A stretch of DNA of 64,000 nucleotides from Sphingomonas sp. JC676 (GCF_014489075.1 NZ_JACTGR010000001.1:930001-994000), one strand, 5' to 3'; positions 1 through 8,487 are shown, counted from the first letter of the stretch. The notes: generated by a model from the letters alone, not told the origin. Translations and numbers: made by a program.

Positions 1-1861
1 GCAGGTCGCGTACCGGCTTCCACAGGCCGGACACGGTGAAGGTCGTGTTGCTCCCGAACGAGGAATAGTTCGAATGCCGCACGGCGCCGTCGACCTCGAG
101 CTTCTCGAAGAAAGGCGTGCCCGAAAGGATCGGCACGCGAAGCTCGCCATAGACCTCGTCGACATTGAAGCCGCCGCGCGCCGGGCTGGTCGGCACGTCC
201 GCTCCGAGGCCGGCGACGATGGTCGGATCCGGGTCGTAGCTGGCATGCTGGTCGCGATGCTCGTAGCCGATGGCGACGCCTACCGCCCCGCCGGGCAGGT
301 CGAACAGCTCGCCGGACAGGTTGGCCGTGAAGTCCCATAGCCGCTGCGAGCTCTTGTCGCGCTCGTCAAAGGCCACATAGTTAAGCATCGGCTGCGTCAC
401 CGAGCCCGCGCCGCCGAAGATGTTGAACGGCACGCAGCCGCCGGTGCACGCGGCGACTGGGCCGAGCGCGCGGGCAAGGTTCGCCGCGTTGATGTTGCCG
501 GTGAAGGTCTGGTGGGCGTCGTTGATCCCGTAGACGCCGTTGACGTCCCAATACCAATTGTGGCCGAACAGCTCCAACCTGCCGTCGAAGGTCACCGTGG
601 CGGACATCGTGTCGACATCCTGCGTGAATTGGCGCTGCCCCGCCTCGACCAGGCGGCGCCGGATCGTCGAATAATTGGCAGGGGTGCCGTTGGCGCCCGA
701 AGAGAGCGTGACACCGAACGGATTATAGGGGTTGGTCGCGTCGACCGAGATGGTGTCGAGCAGATTGCCGTTGCCGGCGTCCGGGCCGATGAACAGCGGG
801 AGGAATGCGGCTTGGGTGCTCGAATGGCGATGGCTGTAGACCAGCTTCGCGCGCATGTTGATGTCGCTGCCCAGCTCCTGCTTGAAGTTGATGAAGCCGC
901 CATAGCGCTCCGACGGAGTCAGCAGATAATTGTACGGCGCGAAGTTGAACGAGTCGGTCGTGGAGGAATAATTCTTGAAGTCGGTGGGGAAGACCGGGTT
1001 CCTCCCGATGACCGGGGCGATCAAGGTCAGGCTCTGGCCGAGAACGTCGAACCGGCCGTTCGGAATCGCGCTGGAACATCCACCTGCGGCGCAACTGTTC
1101 GCGCCGGGCGTCGGCCATTGCGAGATATCCCGGTCGGCGGTGCGGACCGCTTCCTGCTTCACATAGGCGGCGCCGAACACGAGCGAGGTTCCGGTATTCG
1201 GCGACTGGATGCCGTAGCTCACCTCGTAATTCTGGGTGTGGCCGTCGCCCTGGCGATAGGTGCCGAACTGCGCCGACGCTCTCAACCCTGCCTGTGACTG
1301 CTTGGTGATGATGTTGACGACGCCGGCAATCGCGTCGGTGCCGTAGAGCGGCGAAGCGCCTGATTGGAGCACCTCGACGCGCTCGATCATGTTGGCGGGA
1401 ATCTCGTTGAGATCGACCGAGGCGGGAATGCCGCCGGCCGCCGATCCGTTGACGAAGCGCAGGCCGTCGACCAGCACGAGCGTGCGCTTGGCGGCGAGAT
1501 AGCGCAGGTCGATCTCGGCCGAACCGGAGCTGACGCCGGTCCCGTCGGGCGGCCCGCCGATATTGCCGGCATTGTTGACCTTGGTGTTGAGGCCGCCACC
1601 GGCGCTGGGCAGGCGCTGCAGCACGTCGGCGACCGACGAAAGGCCCGTGCGCGCGATCGCACTTTCATCCACGGTAACGACGGGCTTGTCCTGATCGAGC
1701 GGGTTGCGCCGAATGCGCGAGCCGGTGACCACAATGTCCTCGCCCGGGGAGGCGCCCTCGGCGGCCGGCGTCTCCTGCGCATGTGCAGGGAGAGCCGATA
1801 GCGCCGCGGCAAGGGCAAGAATAGCTACGCCGGCGCTTTTCCTAAGCTTGATCTCGTGCAT
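1..1861 (-). CDS. TonB-dependent outer-membrane receptor, partial (N-terminal 620 codons)
   Basis: The minus strand is open from an ATG at 1861 to the left edge, so the C-terminal end of the barrel is missing. The product starts with a signal peptide (predicted cut after AHA, residue 28), followed by a TonB-box-like stretch [12 protein letters not shown] at residues 41-52 and a plug domain containing [23 protein letters not shown] and [17 protein letters not shown]. Barrel-like strands rich in Tyr, Phe and Asn follow. Family members import large nutrients (siderophores, oligosaccharides, cobalamin) across the outer membrane using TonB energy. The substrate cannot be told. A GGGAGA ribosome site lies at 1869-1874. 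The first gene to the right is on the other strand, so this gene has its own upstream region, which contains a perfect palindrome. Confidence 0.93.
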   Translation of the reverse strand, partial: MHEIKLRKSAGVAILALAAALSALPAHAQETPAAEGASPGEDIVVTGSRIRRNPLDQDKPVVTVDESAIARTGLSSVADVLQRLPSAGGGLNTKVNNAGNIGGPPDGTGVSSGSAEIDLRYLAAKRTLVLVDGLRFVNGSAAGGIPASVDLNEIPANMIERVEVLQSGASPLYGTDAIAGVVNIITKQSQAGLRASAQFGTYRQGDGHTQNYEVSYGIQSPNTGTSLVFGAAYVKQEAVRTADRDISQWPTPGANSCAAGGCSSAIPNGRFDVLGQSLTLIAPVIGRNPVFPTDFKNYSSTTDSFNFAPYNYLLTPSERYGGFINFKQELGSDINMRAKLVYSHRHSSTQAAFLPLFIGPDAGNGNLLDTISVDATNPYNPFGVTLSSGANGTPANYSTIRRRLVEAGQRQFTQDVDTMSATVTFDGRLELFGHNWYWDVNGVYGINDAHQTFTGNINAANLARALGPVAACTGGCVPFNIFGGAGSVTQPMLNYVAFDERDKSSQRLWDFTANLSGELFDLPGGAVGVAIGYEHRDQHASYDPDPTIVAGLGADVPTSPARGGFNVDEVYGELRVPILSGTPFFEKLEVDGAVRHSNYSSFGSNTTFTVSGLWKPVRDL

Positions 1862-2293
1862 GACTTCATCTCCCTGATACGCCTCAGAAATATTTCATCC
1901 ACAAATCTGGAGTGAGTCAGAAACAAAATTGCGCGGGATTGCAAGGACACACTGACTCCATTGCGCCGTTCCTGCCCCGACTGTGTCATGTTAGTGACAC
2001 GCTATTCGGCTCCGTCGGCCCTAGTAACCTTCGTCCTTGCACCCCATATGCTTATCATCGCGTCGCTTCGTTCTCGGGCAAGGCGCGACTGAGAGATGCT
2101 TGTGCTCCCGCTCTTGCGCGGAGCTGTGCATGCGTCGATCCTTCGAAATTCCTTCTGCAGGGCGCTTGTCGCTCGCGCGTGCGGTGGCCGCCGCTGGGCC
2201 TGCGCCTGCGCTCGATCCCGGACGACGGAGGCAAATCCTCTCGCTGTTCGACGTGAGCGATCGCAGCACGCTGCCGACCGTGGAGGAAATGCC
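1862..2293. other. Intergenic region between divergent genes
   Basis: This 430-bp stretch separates the TonB receptor (minus) from the first small gene on plus. Open frames cross it, but none has a convincing start or family signature. The only clear structure is the GTGTCA/TGACAC palindrome listed separately. It should contain promoters for both directions; I could not assign -35/-10 boxes with confidence. Confidence 0.5.
1983..2000. promoter_or_regulatory. Perfect palindrome, candidate operator of the TonB receptor
   Basis: The sequence reads GTGTCA, six bases, then TGACAC, a perfect 6+6 dyad typical of a dimeric repressor or activator site. It lies about 120 bp upstream of the TonB receptor start. 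No regulator gene adjoins it, so the factor is unknown. The assignment is inferred from symmetry and location only. Confidence 0.35.
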
Positions 2294-2515
2294 ATGTCCC
2301 GCGCAGTGAATATCGATGCGACGGTCGACGCGGTCGTCGCCATGTCGGCCAAGCACAATGCGGCGATCAGCGCGATCGAGCCGCTGCTGCCCCGGGGTAC
2401 GCGAGTCGTCTTCATGAACGCGGACGGCGCTGCCGCCGTGGCGCAGGCCTATGGCACGCGCGTCCTGAACGGCGCCGTCACCCGCGAGCCATGGAAACAG
2501 CGAAGCCCCGACTGA
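2294..2515 (+). CDS. Small protein of unknown function (73 aa)
   Basis: The ATG is preceded by a GGAGG ribosome site at 2282-2286, which decides this start over a longer upstream-open frame. The product is a short soluble protein with an Ala/Val-rich helix (VDAVVAMSAKHNAAISAIE) and a strand-like segment GTRVVFMNADGAA. No signal peptide or membrane segment is seen. It is first in a same-strand run of four small genes leading to a cold-shock gene, suggesting a stress or stationary-phase set. I do not recognise a named family. Confidence 0.6.
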   Translation: MSRAVNIDATVDAVVAMSAKHNAAISAIEPLLPRGTRVVFMNADGAAAVAQAYGTRVLNGAVTREPWKQRSPD

Positions 2516-2567
2516 CGCATCCCTTCGGCAACGGCAGGGCCGTACCGCGAAAGACGAGGAAACGAAC

Positions 2568-2753
2568 ATGATTCCCAGGATCGTTGAAAGTCCGCCGCAG
2601 ACCGACGCCACGCTAGCGCAGGCGATGCTTTCCTATGGCATCCAGCGTGTGCCGGTCGATTATTTCCATTGGAACGGCTATCGCTATGGCTCGCTGAAGG
2701 ACGCGATCGCGGCGGCTCGCCGCGCGCAGGGCGCGGGGACCGCGCATGTTTGA
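2568..2753 (+). CDS. Small protein of unknown function (61 aa)
   Basis: A GAGGAAACGAAC leader gives a plausible ribosome site before the ATG. The protein is compact, with a central aromatic block YGIQRVPVDYFHWNGYRY followed by an amphipathic helix (LKDAIAAARRAQ). This layout resembles short uncharacterised proteins I have seen in sphingomonads, but the link is from memory. Its end overlaps the next small gene by 8 bp, implying translational coupling. Confidence 0.6.
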   Translation: MIPRIVESPPQTDATLAQAMLSYGIQRVPVDYFHWNGYRYGSLKDAIAAARRAQGAGTAHV

Positions 2754-2901
2754 CCTGCTCCATCGACTGTTCGGCACGCATGTCGCCGATCCGGCCAGCA
2801 ATCATTGGGATCGCGGGCATTTTGCCAGCAAATGCGCGCGGTGCGGTCGCGACATGGTGCGGTTGCCCGGCCTGCCCTGGCGCGCGGGCCGCGCCGACTA
2901 G
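2746..2901 (+). CDS. 51-aa protein with a single CxxC motif
   Basis: This short frame starts at an ATG inside the last codons of the preceding gene and ends at TAG. The product begins with an amphipathic segment (MFDLLHRLFG) and carries one CARCGRDM motif (Cys30 and Cys33), which looks like half of a zinc ribbon, so metal binding would need a dimer or partner. It has no ribosome site of its own and probably relies on coupling. It could be non-coding, although frame, overlap and the CxxC motif argue for a gene. Confidence 0.45.
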   Translation: MFDLLHRLFGTHVADPASNHWDRGHFASKCARCGRDMVRLPGLPWRAGRAD

Positions 2902-2955
2902 CCGCGAAGCCGGCTCGGGCGCCGGCGCAATCGTTCCGTTCGAAAGGTATATCCG

Positions 2956-3234
2956 ATGCGACCCTCATCCATATTGTGCCGTGCGCAGGAAGCGCGCCAG
3001 CACGCACTCGCCGCAGGATCGACCCTGATCAACGTCAAGACCGTGGCGAACCTCGCCGCCGCCGCCTGGGCCAAGGAAGCGCTGTTGGCAGAGGGGCGCG
3101 AGCGGCGGCTGCTCCACCGCCAGGAAAACGGCCTGGACAACGGTTTGCCGCTCGAACTCGAGTCGGACGACGACCCATCGTTCAGCGAAAATCCCGATCG
3201 CGGCTTTGCCGACGCCGAGATGGGCTGGAGATAA
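2956..3234 (+). CDS. Small acidic-tailed protein of unknown function (92 aa)
   Basis: The ATG is preceded by GAAAGG. The N-terminal part is basic and Ala-rich with a likely long helix (NVKTVANLAAAAWAKEALLA). The second half is strongly acidic (LELESDDDPSFSENPDRGFADAE). There is no signal peptide or transmembrane segment. It sits 55 bp after the CxxC mini-protein on the same strand and about 180 bp before the cold-shock gene. No family recognised. Confidence 0.55.
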   Translation: MRPSSILCRAQEARQHALAAGSTLINVKTVANLAAAAWAKEALLAEGRERRLLHRQENGLDNGLPLELESDDDPSFSENPDRGFADAEMGWR

Positions 3235-3417
3235 ATGAAATAATCGCGTCGCTCCGGACGAATATTCATTGTATTCTGGACACGGTTCCCCATATTAGCG
3301 TGGCTATCGTCGCCTGCGACGGAAATTACGCTCTTGGGCATAACCTTCCATTTCACGCTCCTTGGCTCCGGACGCGACTGCGCCCGGACAACCCATGTTT
3401 CGTGAAAGGAACATCTT

Positions 3418-3624
3418 ATGACCATCGGCAAAGTAAAATTCTTCAATATCGACAAGGGCTATGGCTTCATCTCGCCTGAGACCGGCGGCGCTGACAGCTT
3501 CGTCCATATCAGTGCGGTCGAACGCGCCGGCATGACGACGCTGACGACCGACCAGCGCGTCTCGTACGACGTCGAGAACGACCAGCGGGGCAAGTCCTCG
3601 GCAGTCAATCTCCAGGCCGTCTGA
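3418..3624 (+). CDS. Cold-shock-domain protein (CspA family)
   Basis: This 68-residue protein is a single cold-shock (OB-fold) domain that binds single-stranded RNA/DNA and acts as an RNA chaperone. The N-terminal IGKVKFFNIDKGYGFI contains RNP1 (KGYGFI), and SFVHISAV is RNP2. Length matches the family (65-70 aa). The ATG follows AAAGGAACATCTT, a good ribosome site. The 183-bp upstream gap may include a long 5' untranslated leader, common for csp genes, but no specific element could be proved. A strong hairpin terminator follows. Confidence 0.95.
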   Translation: MTIGKVKFFNIDKGYGFISPETGGADSFVHISAVERAGMTTLTTDQRVSYDVENDQRGKSSAVNLQAV

Positions 3625-3646
3625 TCTAGCCTTTATTTGCTAAAGC

Positions 3647-3688
3647 GGAGCGGATGCGGCAGGGCCGCGTCCGCTCCGTTTGCGTTTT
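3647..3688 (+). terminator. Rho-independent terminator of the cold-shock gene
   Basis: A 14-bp stem (GGAGCGGATGCGGC paired with GCCGCGTCCGCTCC, one G-T wobble) closes an AGG loop and is followed by a T-rich run GTTTGCGTTTT. It starts 22 bp after the cold-shock stop codon. Confidence 0.85.
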
Positions 3689-3714
3689 GACCATCACAGG
3701 AAGTGCTTCACCGA

Positions 3715-4059
3715 ATGACCGCCTACAAAGCTCCCGACTTTAACGAGCGCAGCGCGCTCTCGCGCCAGGCCAAGCAGAAGGCGCTGGAGAAGCTGCGCGC
3801 CAAGCCGGTAGCGACCGAGGCCGAACTGGCCGAACGCAAGGCGGCGCGGGAAGCGCGTGAAGCGGCGGAGATAGAGGCTAGGCGTGCGAAGCGCGCGGAA
3901 GCCGAGCGGGCAAGGGCGGAACGGCTGGTCGCGGAACGCGAGGCGAAGGCGCGGGCGGAGGAAGCCAAGGCACAGTCGGCGCAGGCGCGGGTTCGCACCG
4001 AGGAAGAGAAGAAGGCCGAGCGCGATGCGCGCTACGCGGCGCGAAAGGCCCGGAAGTAA
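3715..4059 (+). CDS. Charged coiled-coil protein, DUF6481-like
   Basis: The 114-residue product starts MTAYKAPDFNERSALSRQAK and is then almost entirely a Lys/Arg/Glu/Ala-rich continuous helix, likely a coiled coil. Short proteins with this N-terminus are grouped as DUF6481 in alphaproteobacteria (recalled, not searched); their role is unknown. An ATG at 3715 with CAGGAAG about 12 bp upstream is preferred to an in-frame GTG at 3703 that directly abuts that site. It lies just after the cold-shock terminator and is probably transcribed separately. Confidence 0.75.
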   Translation: MTAYKAPDFNERSALSRQAKQKALEKLRAKPVATEAELAERKAAREAREAAEIEARRAKRAEAERARAERLVAEREAKARAEEAKAQSAQARVRTEEEKKAERDARYAARKARK

Positions 4060-4077
4060 GCCGGGCCTGCTCGCCCG

Positions 4078-4287
4078 CTATTTGGTGGCGATGTCGACGG
4101 CCTCGCCCTTGTACGTCTCGCGGACGAACTTGCGCGCGGCGGTCTGGGTAGGGAAACCGTCGTCGAGCAGCTCCGACGACACCAGCGGATAGCCCTGCGA
4201 ATTATAGCGGGTGGTCCGGACGGTGACTCGGAACACGCCTGCCTCGTCCTTGAGGATGAGATAGGGGCGGACAGGGGTTCTCGACAT
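4078..4287 (-). CDS. Small protein of unknown function (69 aa)
   Basis: The start at 4287 is chosen because GGAG lies 7 bases before it; a longer in-frame start at 4347 has no ribosome site. The product MSRTPVRPYLILKDEAGVFR has several predicted beta strands (VTVRTTRYNSQGYPLVSSEL) and a C-terminal helix (QTAARKFVRETYKGE), so a small alpha/beta fold. It converges on the coiled-coil gene on plus. No family or function recognised. Confidence 0.6.
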   Translation of the reverse strand: MSRTPVRPYLILKDEAGVFRVTVRTTRYNSQGYPLVSSELLDDGFPTQTAARKFVRETYKGEAVDIATK

Positions 4288-4386
4288 GAAGGGTCTCCAG
4301 TAGGTTGGCAGCATAGGGGTAGGTTCGCGAGGACGCCGGCTGTCCACATTCCCGCGAGGCCGTGACCCATATGGCCACCGACCGGA

Positions 4387-5979
4387 TCAAGCCGCCGCGC
4401 GTCGCCTTTCGGCCATCTCCGCGTTGAGCATCTCCGCCAGCAGGAACGCCAGCTCGAGGCTCTGACCCGCGTTGAGCCGCGGATCGCAATGGGTGTGGTA
4501 GCGGTCCGCCAGCGATTGCTCGGTGACGTCGACCGCGCCACCGGTGCATTCGGTGACGTTCTGCCCGGTCATCTCGGCATGGATGCCCCCGGCGAAGGTA
4601 CCCTCCGCACGGTGAACCGCGAAGAAGCCGCGGACTTCGGCCAGGATGCGCTCGAACGGGCGCGTCTTGTAGCCGTTGGCTGCCTTGATGACATTGCCGT
4701 GCATCGGATCGCAGCTCCACACCACCGGATGCCCCTCGCGCTTCACGGCGCGGACAAGAGCGGGCAGGCCCTTCTCGATCTTGTCATGGCCATAGCGCGT
4801 GATCAGCGTGATGCGGCCCGCGGTGCGCGACGGGTTGAGCGTGTCGAGCAGGCGCAGCAGTGCGTCGGGCTCGAGGCTCGGGCCGCACTTCATGCCGATG
4901 GGATTGCCGATGCCGCGCAGGAACTCGACATGCGCCGAACCCTCGAAGCGCGTGCGATCACCGATCCAGAGCATGTGCGCGCTGGTGTCGTACCAGTCGC
5001 CGGTCAGGCTGTCCTGGCGGGTCAGCGCCTGCTCATAGGGAAGCAGCAATGCTTCGTGGCTGGTGTAGAATTGCGTCGCCTTGAGCTGCGGCACGCTGTC
5101 GGCATCAATGCCGCACGCCGCCATAAAGTCGAGTGCCTCGCCGATGCGATTGGCGACATCGGCATAGCGCTTTGCCCAAGGGCTGCGGCCCATGAAGTCG
5201 TGCGTCCAGCGATGGACCTGGTGCAGGTTCGCATAGCCGCCCTGCGCGAAGGCGCGCAGCAGATTGAGCGTCGCGGCAGACTGCGAATAGCCCTGGACCA
5301 TCCGCTGGGGATCGGGGGTGCGGCCTTCAGGGGTGAAGGCGATGTCGTTGACATTGTCGCCGCGATAGCTGGGCAGCTCGACGCCGTTGATCGTCTCGGT
5401 ATCGGCCGAGCGCGGCTTGGCGAACTGGCCGGCCATGCGGCCGAGCTTCACCGTCGGCAGCTTCGAGGCGAAGGTGAGCACCACCGCCATCTGGAGCAGC
5501 ACGCGGAACGTGTCGCGGATGTTGTTCGGGTGGAACTCGGCGAAGCTCTCGGCGCAGTCGCCGCCCTGGAGCAGGAACGCCTCGCCGCGCGACACCTTGG
5601 CGAGCTCGGAGGTGAGCTCGCGCGCTTCCCCGGCGAAGACCAAGGGCGGATAGTTGCTGAGCGTGGTGGTGGCGGCGTGGAGCGCGGCCTTGTCCGGATA
5701 GGTCGGGAGCTGGCGCGCCTCGGCCATCGTCCAGCTGTCGGGGGTCCAGTTCGCGCCCATATCCTGCTCCGTATCGCGCACGGTGACGTTCCAGTCGGCA
5801 TGATCGGCGATGCCGTTGGCGGCGATCTGGTTCATCACCTTGGCATTGGCGCGCTTGCCGTCCTTCTCCCAGCCCTGAACCGTCGATCCGGGTGTATCAT
5901 ACCAGGCGCCAAATGCCGCGCGGGTGAGGGAGCGCTCCTCTCGGAAGCGGCGGATCTTGGTACCGGCCAGAGTCGTCAT
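4387..5979 (-). CDS. aroG: Class II DAHP synthase with N-terminal XRE-like HTH extension
   Basis: Class II (plant-type) 3-deoxy-7-phosphoheptulonate synthase condenses phosphoenolpyruvate and erythrose 4-phosphate, the first step of the shikimate pathway. Residues from about 74 to 530 give the usual 457-residue enzyme: [60 protein letters not shown] and [18 protein letters not shown]. Residues 1-72 are extra and look like an XRE helix-turn-helix ([19 protein letters not shown], turn, [13 protein letters not shown]). An internal ATG at 5760 has GGAG 7 bases upstream, so the enzyme may also start there at normal length. Whether one fused or two products are made is open. The symbol refers to the enzyme activity, not orthology to E. 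coli AroG, which is class I. Confidence 0.92.
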   Translation of the reverse strand: MTTLAGTKIRRFREERSLTRAAFGAWYDTPGSTVQGWEKDGKRANAKVMNQIAANGIADHADWNVTVRDTEQDMGANWTPDSWTMAEARQLPTYPDKAALHAATTTLSNYPPLVFAGEARELTSELAKVSRGEAFLLQGGDCAESFAEFHPNNIRDTFRVLLQMAVVLTFASKLPTVKLGRMAGQFAKPRSADTETINGVELPSYRGDNVNDIAFTPEGRTPDPQRMVQGYSQSAATLNLLRAFAQGGYANLHQVHRWTHDFMGRSPWAKRYADVANRIGEALDFMAACGIDADSVPQLKATQFYTSHEALLLPYEQALTRQDSLTGDWYDTSAHMLWIGDRTRFEGSAHVEFLRGIGNPIGMKCGPSLEPDALLRLLDTLNPSRTAGRITLITRYGHDKIEKGLPALVRAVKREGHPVVWSCDPMHGNVIKAANGYKTRPFERILAEVRGFFAVHRAEGTFAGGIHAEMTGQNVTECTGGAVDVTEQSLADRYHTHCDPRLNAGQSLELAFLLAEMLNAEMAERRRAAA

Positions 5980-6207
5980 GAGGCGCGTTTATTCCGATGG
6001 GGTAACGCCGCGCAAGGATTATCTGCCCGATTTGCGAGTTTCGGGTGATAAAATTCCTCTTGTTGGGTAAATTCGAAGACATGGTTGAACGGGACGATCT
6101 TTCTCTACGTTAAGGCGCCCGGCGCCGATCTGGGGCAAGGGAGAAGTTTGCGCCGGAGCGCCGCCGGAGGCGGTCGGCGCTTGAGGCGGGCGGTCTTGCC
6201 GCCGCCA

Positions 6208-6247
6208 TGGTCCAGGGTCGCTGTCGGGGGACGACGACCCTGGACCA
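6208..6247. repeat. 13-bp inverted repeat near the SRPBCC gene end
   Basis: TGGTCCAGGGTCG at 6208-6220 is the exact reverse complement of 6235-6247, with a 14-base loop. It lies 7 bases beyond the stop of the SRPBCC gene on minus, where a terminator could sit, but no T-run follows in either direction. It may act as a transcript-end hairpin. Confidence 0.4.
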
Positions 6248-6253
6248 AATCAT

Positions 6254-6715
6254 TCAGGCTGGCAGGGTTTCGCTGAGCTTGTCGTAAAGCGCGCCGGTGC
6301 CGTGCAGGCGCGAACCTTTGTCCTCATAGCCGTCGAGATAGATCCCGTGCTCGGTGTGGATCAGGCGGGTGCCTGTGCCGTCGGGGAACAACTCGATCGA
6401 GGCTAGGCTGACCGAGATCGGCTTGCCGTCTATCTTCATTCGATAGGCATAGACGATGCGCGAATCCTGGGCGATGTCGTGGTAGCTGCAGTCGAACCGC
6501 GAGACGGTACCGCTCTTCCAGCGGCCCTCCAGATGCTCGGTGCCGCCAACGCTGAAATCGAAATGCCGGTCGATCGCGTCCCATTGCTCGTTGGGGCCGG
6601 AAAACCAGCGCGCCTTGCCCTCCTCGGTGGAGAAGGCGGCGAACACGCGGGTCGGGGCCTGGGGAAAGCGGCGTTCGATGACGAACTTGTCGTGGACGGC
6701 AGGCGTGTCAGGCAT
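6254..6715 (-). CDS. SRPBCC (AHSA1-type) protein
   Basis: The 153-residue protein fits the START/Bet v1-like SRPBCC fold, AHSA1-like branch, typified by an N-terminal strand FVIERRFPQAPTRVFAAFST, the KARWFSGP segment and a C-terminal helix. These proteins form a hydrophobic cavity; ligands in this branch are mostly unknown. The start overlaps the end of the ArsR-type regulator by 8 bp, the common regulator/SRPBCC pairing, so the two are probably co-transcribed and translationally coupled. Confidence 0.85.
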   Translation of the reverse strand: MPDTPAVHDKFVIERRFPQAPTRVFAAFSTEEGKARWFSGPNEQWDAIDRHFDFSVGGTEHLEGRWKSGTVSRFDCSYHDIAQDSRIVYAYRMKIDGKPISVSLASIELFPDGTGTRLIHTEHGIYLDGYEDKGSRLHGTGALYDKLSETLPA

Positions 6716-7043
6716 CGGGAGTCTCCTGCTGGTTCAGATAGGCGGCGAGGCGGTCGTAGCGGCGCTCGGCCTCGCGGCGGCGCTCGACGATCCAGCGCTC
6801 GACCGCGGCAAGGGCCAGCGGCTCGAGCGTGCAGGTGCGCACGCGGCCCTGCTTCTCGGTATGGATCAGGCCCGAGGCTTCGAGCAGCCGCACATGCTGG
6901 AGGAAACTCGGCAGCGCCATGGTGAAGCCACCGGCGAGTTCGGTGACGGTCGCGGGTCCGGCGCCGAGCCGCTCGACCACCGCGCGACGGGTGGGATCGG
7001 CGAGCGCGGAGAACATGGCGTCGGTGGGAGATTGGTTAGGCAC
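6708..7043 (-). CDS. ArsR-family winged-helix regulator
   Basis: A short winged-helix repressor with FSALADPTRRAVVERL, the recognition segment VTELAGGFTMALPSFLQHVRLLEASGL and a wing (IHTEKQGRVRTCTLEP). No metal-binding Cys pairs are seen, so it belongs to the non-metal ArsR branch usually paired with SRPBCC proteins. Start chosen at GTG 7043, giving 111 residues; a longer start at 7109 is possible but adds an atypical N-terminus. The GTG lies within a perfect GTTAGG/CCTAAC palindrome, implying autoregulation through an operator at the very start of the message. Confidence 0.85.
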   Translation of the reverse strand: MPNQSPTDAMFSALADPTRRAVVERLGAGPATVTELAGGFTMALPSFLQHVRLLEASGLIHTEKQGRVRTCTLEPLALAAVERWIVERRREAERRYDRLAAYLNQQETPDA

Positions 7044-7052
7044 AATCCTAAC
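7035..7052 (-). promoter_or_regulatory. Palindromic operator overlapping the arsR-type start
   Basis: GTTAGG, six bases, CCTAAC form a perfect 6+6 dyad spanning the proposed GTG start of the ArsR-family gene. A site here could block transcription or initiation of the regulator/SRPBCC unit. The palindrome is seen directly; the binding protein is inferred from adjacency. Confidence 0.55.
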
Positions 7053-7105
7053 TAACTCTGCGCCGCCCGACCTGCAAGCAAAAAACTTAGTCCATTGCCA
7101 AACTA

Positions 7106-8041
7106 TCAATAGCCCGCGGCGAGATCGACTTCGTTACGAAGCGGGCGGCCTTCCAGGAAGGCCTTGAGATTCTCGACGAACAGGGCAGTGGCGCGCAGGA
7201 ACATGCGGGTCTGGCTGCGGCCCGAGAGATGCATCGACAGGAGGATGTTGGGCGTGGTGCGCAGCGGGTGATCCGCGGGAAGCGGCTCCGGCGTGACGGT
7301 GTCGAGAAACGCGCCGGCGATGCGGCGCTTGGTGACCGCCTCGATCAGCGCGGCCTGGTCGATCAGCTCGCCACGGCCGACATTGACGATCCAGGCCGAG
7401 GGTTTCATCCTGCGCAACTCCGCCTCGCCAATCATCGTGCGGCTTTGCTCGGTCGCGGGAGCGGCGAGGACGATCCAGTCGAACTCGCCAAGGCGCGGAC
7501 GCCAATCGTCGGGGCCGATCGTGCTCTCTGCGCCGGAGCGGGTGACGCCGGTAACCGTGACGCCGAAGCCCGCCAGCCGCTCGCCGATCAGCTTGCCGAT
7601 CGTGCCATAGCCGATGACCAGCGCCGAGGTTTCGAACAGCTCCAGCTTGCCCGGCGCCTCGAGCGGCCATTCGTGGCGATCGGCGGCGCGTACGACCTCG
7701 TCATAGCGCTTGGCGGCGACGAGGCAGCCCATCACGGCATATTCGGCGACGGTATGTGCGTTGACCCCGCTGCCGTTGGTGACGCGGGTGCCGCGTTCGC
7801 GAAGTGCATGCGTGTCCAGCGCGTCCAGGCCCGCGTAGATAGTGGACAGCCATTTGAGTTTCGTGCCCGCCGCCACTGCGGCGGCCCAGTCGGCGGGCTT
7901 GTTGATGTCGACCCAGCCGATATCGGCGTCGCCGATCATTGCGATCGCCTCTTCGCGGGTGGTGAACCATTGGACGTTGAGCCCGGCAGGGATGTGCGGC
8001 TCGACTAGCGGACGGGCTAGCGCGGGGAGAACGGCTTTCAT
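7106..8041 (-). CDS. D-2-hydroxyacid dehydrogenase (GhrA/SerA-like)
   Basis: The 311-residue NAD(P)-dependent dehydrogenase has the Rossmann motif VIGYGTIGKLIGERLAGFG, the catalytic Arg in NVGRGELID, the catalytic Glu in PEPLPADHP and a His in LLSMHLSG. Family members reduce 2-ketoacids such as glyoxylate, hydroxypyruvate or related compounds; the exact substrate cannot be told. Its ATG overlaps the stop of the upstream OB/TM2 gene in an ATGA junction, and no separate ribosome site is seen, so translation is probably coupled. Confidence 0.88.
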   Translation of the reverse strand: MKAVLPALARPLVEPHIPAGLNVQWFTTREEAIAMIGDADIGWVDINKPADWAAAVAAGTKLKWLSTIYAGLDALDTHALRERGTRVTNGSGVNAHTVAEYAVMGCLVAAKRYDEVVRAADRHEWPLEAPGKLELFETSALVIGYGTIGKLIGERLAGFGVTVTGVTRSGAESTIGPDDWRPRLGEFDWIVLAAPATEQSRTMIGEAELRRMKPSAWIVNVGRGELIDQAALIEAVTKRRIAGAFLDTVTPEPLPADHPLRTTPNILLSMHLSGRSQTRMFLRATALFVENLKAFLEGRPLRNEVDLAAGY

Positions 8042-8487
8042 GGATAATAGCGCGCATAACGATGCGCGAACTCGGCATCGGACATGATGAGGTAGCGGAT
8101 CATGTCGACGAACGCCCAGACGCTGGTGACCAGCAATCCGACGATCGTCGCCGAAATAACCAGCATCACGACCGCGGTGCCGTTCCGGCCCAGATAGAAT
8201 CTGTGGATGCCCAACACGCCGAAGAAGAAGGCGAGGAGGGCCGCGACATATTTGTTGCGATCGTTCGCGGCCAAGGCTCGGCCGCCGGCGGGCAAAGGCT
8301 CGGCCTCGGGCAAGCGGAATATACGAAGCGCCCGTGCGCCATTCGTCTCGAAATCGACTCGCACGCCAATTGCTGGGCCCTTTTCGCCGCTCCAATCCTG
8401 GCGTGAGAATGCGTAACGCAGGCCATCCTCGCCCGAGATCTGCCCTTCACCGCTGGTACGATCGACGCCCAGTACCTGTCCCCGCAT
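8038..8487 (-). CDS. OB-like N-terminus plus TM2-domain membrane protein
   Basis: The 149-residue protein has two parts. Residues 1-60 (RGQVLGVDRTSGEGQISGED, then YAFSRQDW and a later VDFETNG) resemble a small beta-barrel of cold-shock/OB type. Residues about 80-135 form a TM2 domain with two membrane helices around the GVLGIHRFYLGR signature. TM2 proteins are inner-membrane proteins of unclear function. A GGGAGG site 6 bases upstream fixes the start. It is the first gene of a coupled pair with the hydroxyacid dehydrogenase. Confidence 0.8.
   Translation of the reverse strand: MRGQVLGVDRTSGEGQISGEDGLRYAFSRQDWSGEKGPAIGVRVDFETNGARALRIFRLPEAEPLPAGGRALAANDRNKYVAALLAFFFGVLGIHRFYLGRNGTAVVMLVISATIVGLLVTSVWAFVDMIRYLIMSDAEFAHRYARYYP

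Noticed and set aside
2096..2515. Longer version of the first small gene starting at 2096
   Set aside because: The extension is Cys/Arg-rich and lacks a ribosome site, while GGAGG sits just before the ATG at 2294.
4489..6048. A 519-codon plus-strand open frame opposite DAHP synthase
   Set aside because: High-GC antisense shadow: no family motif and low-complexity Arg/Ala/Gly content, while the minus strand has clear enzyme motifs.
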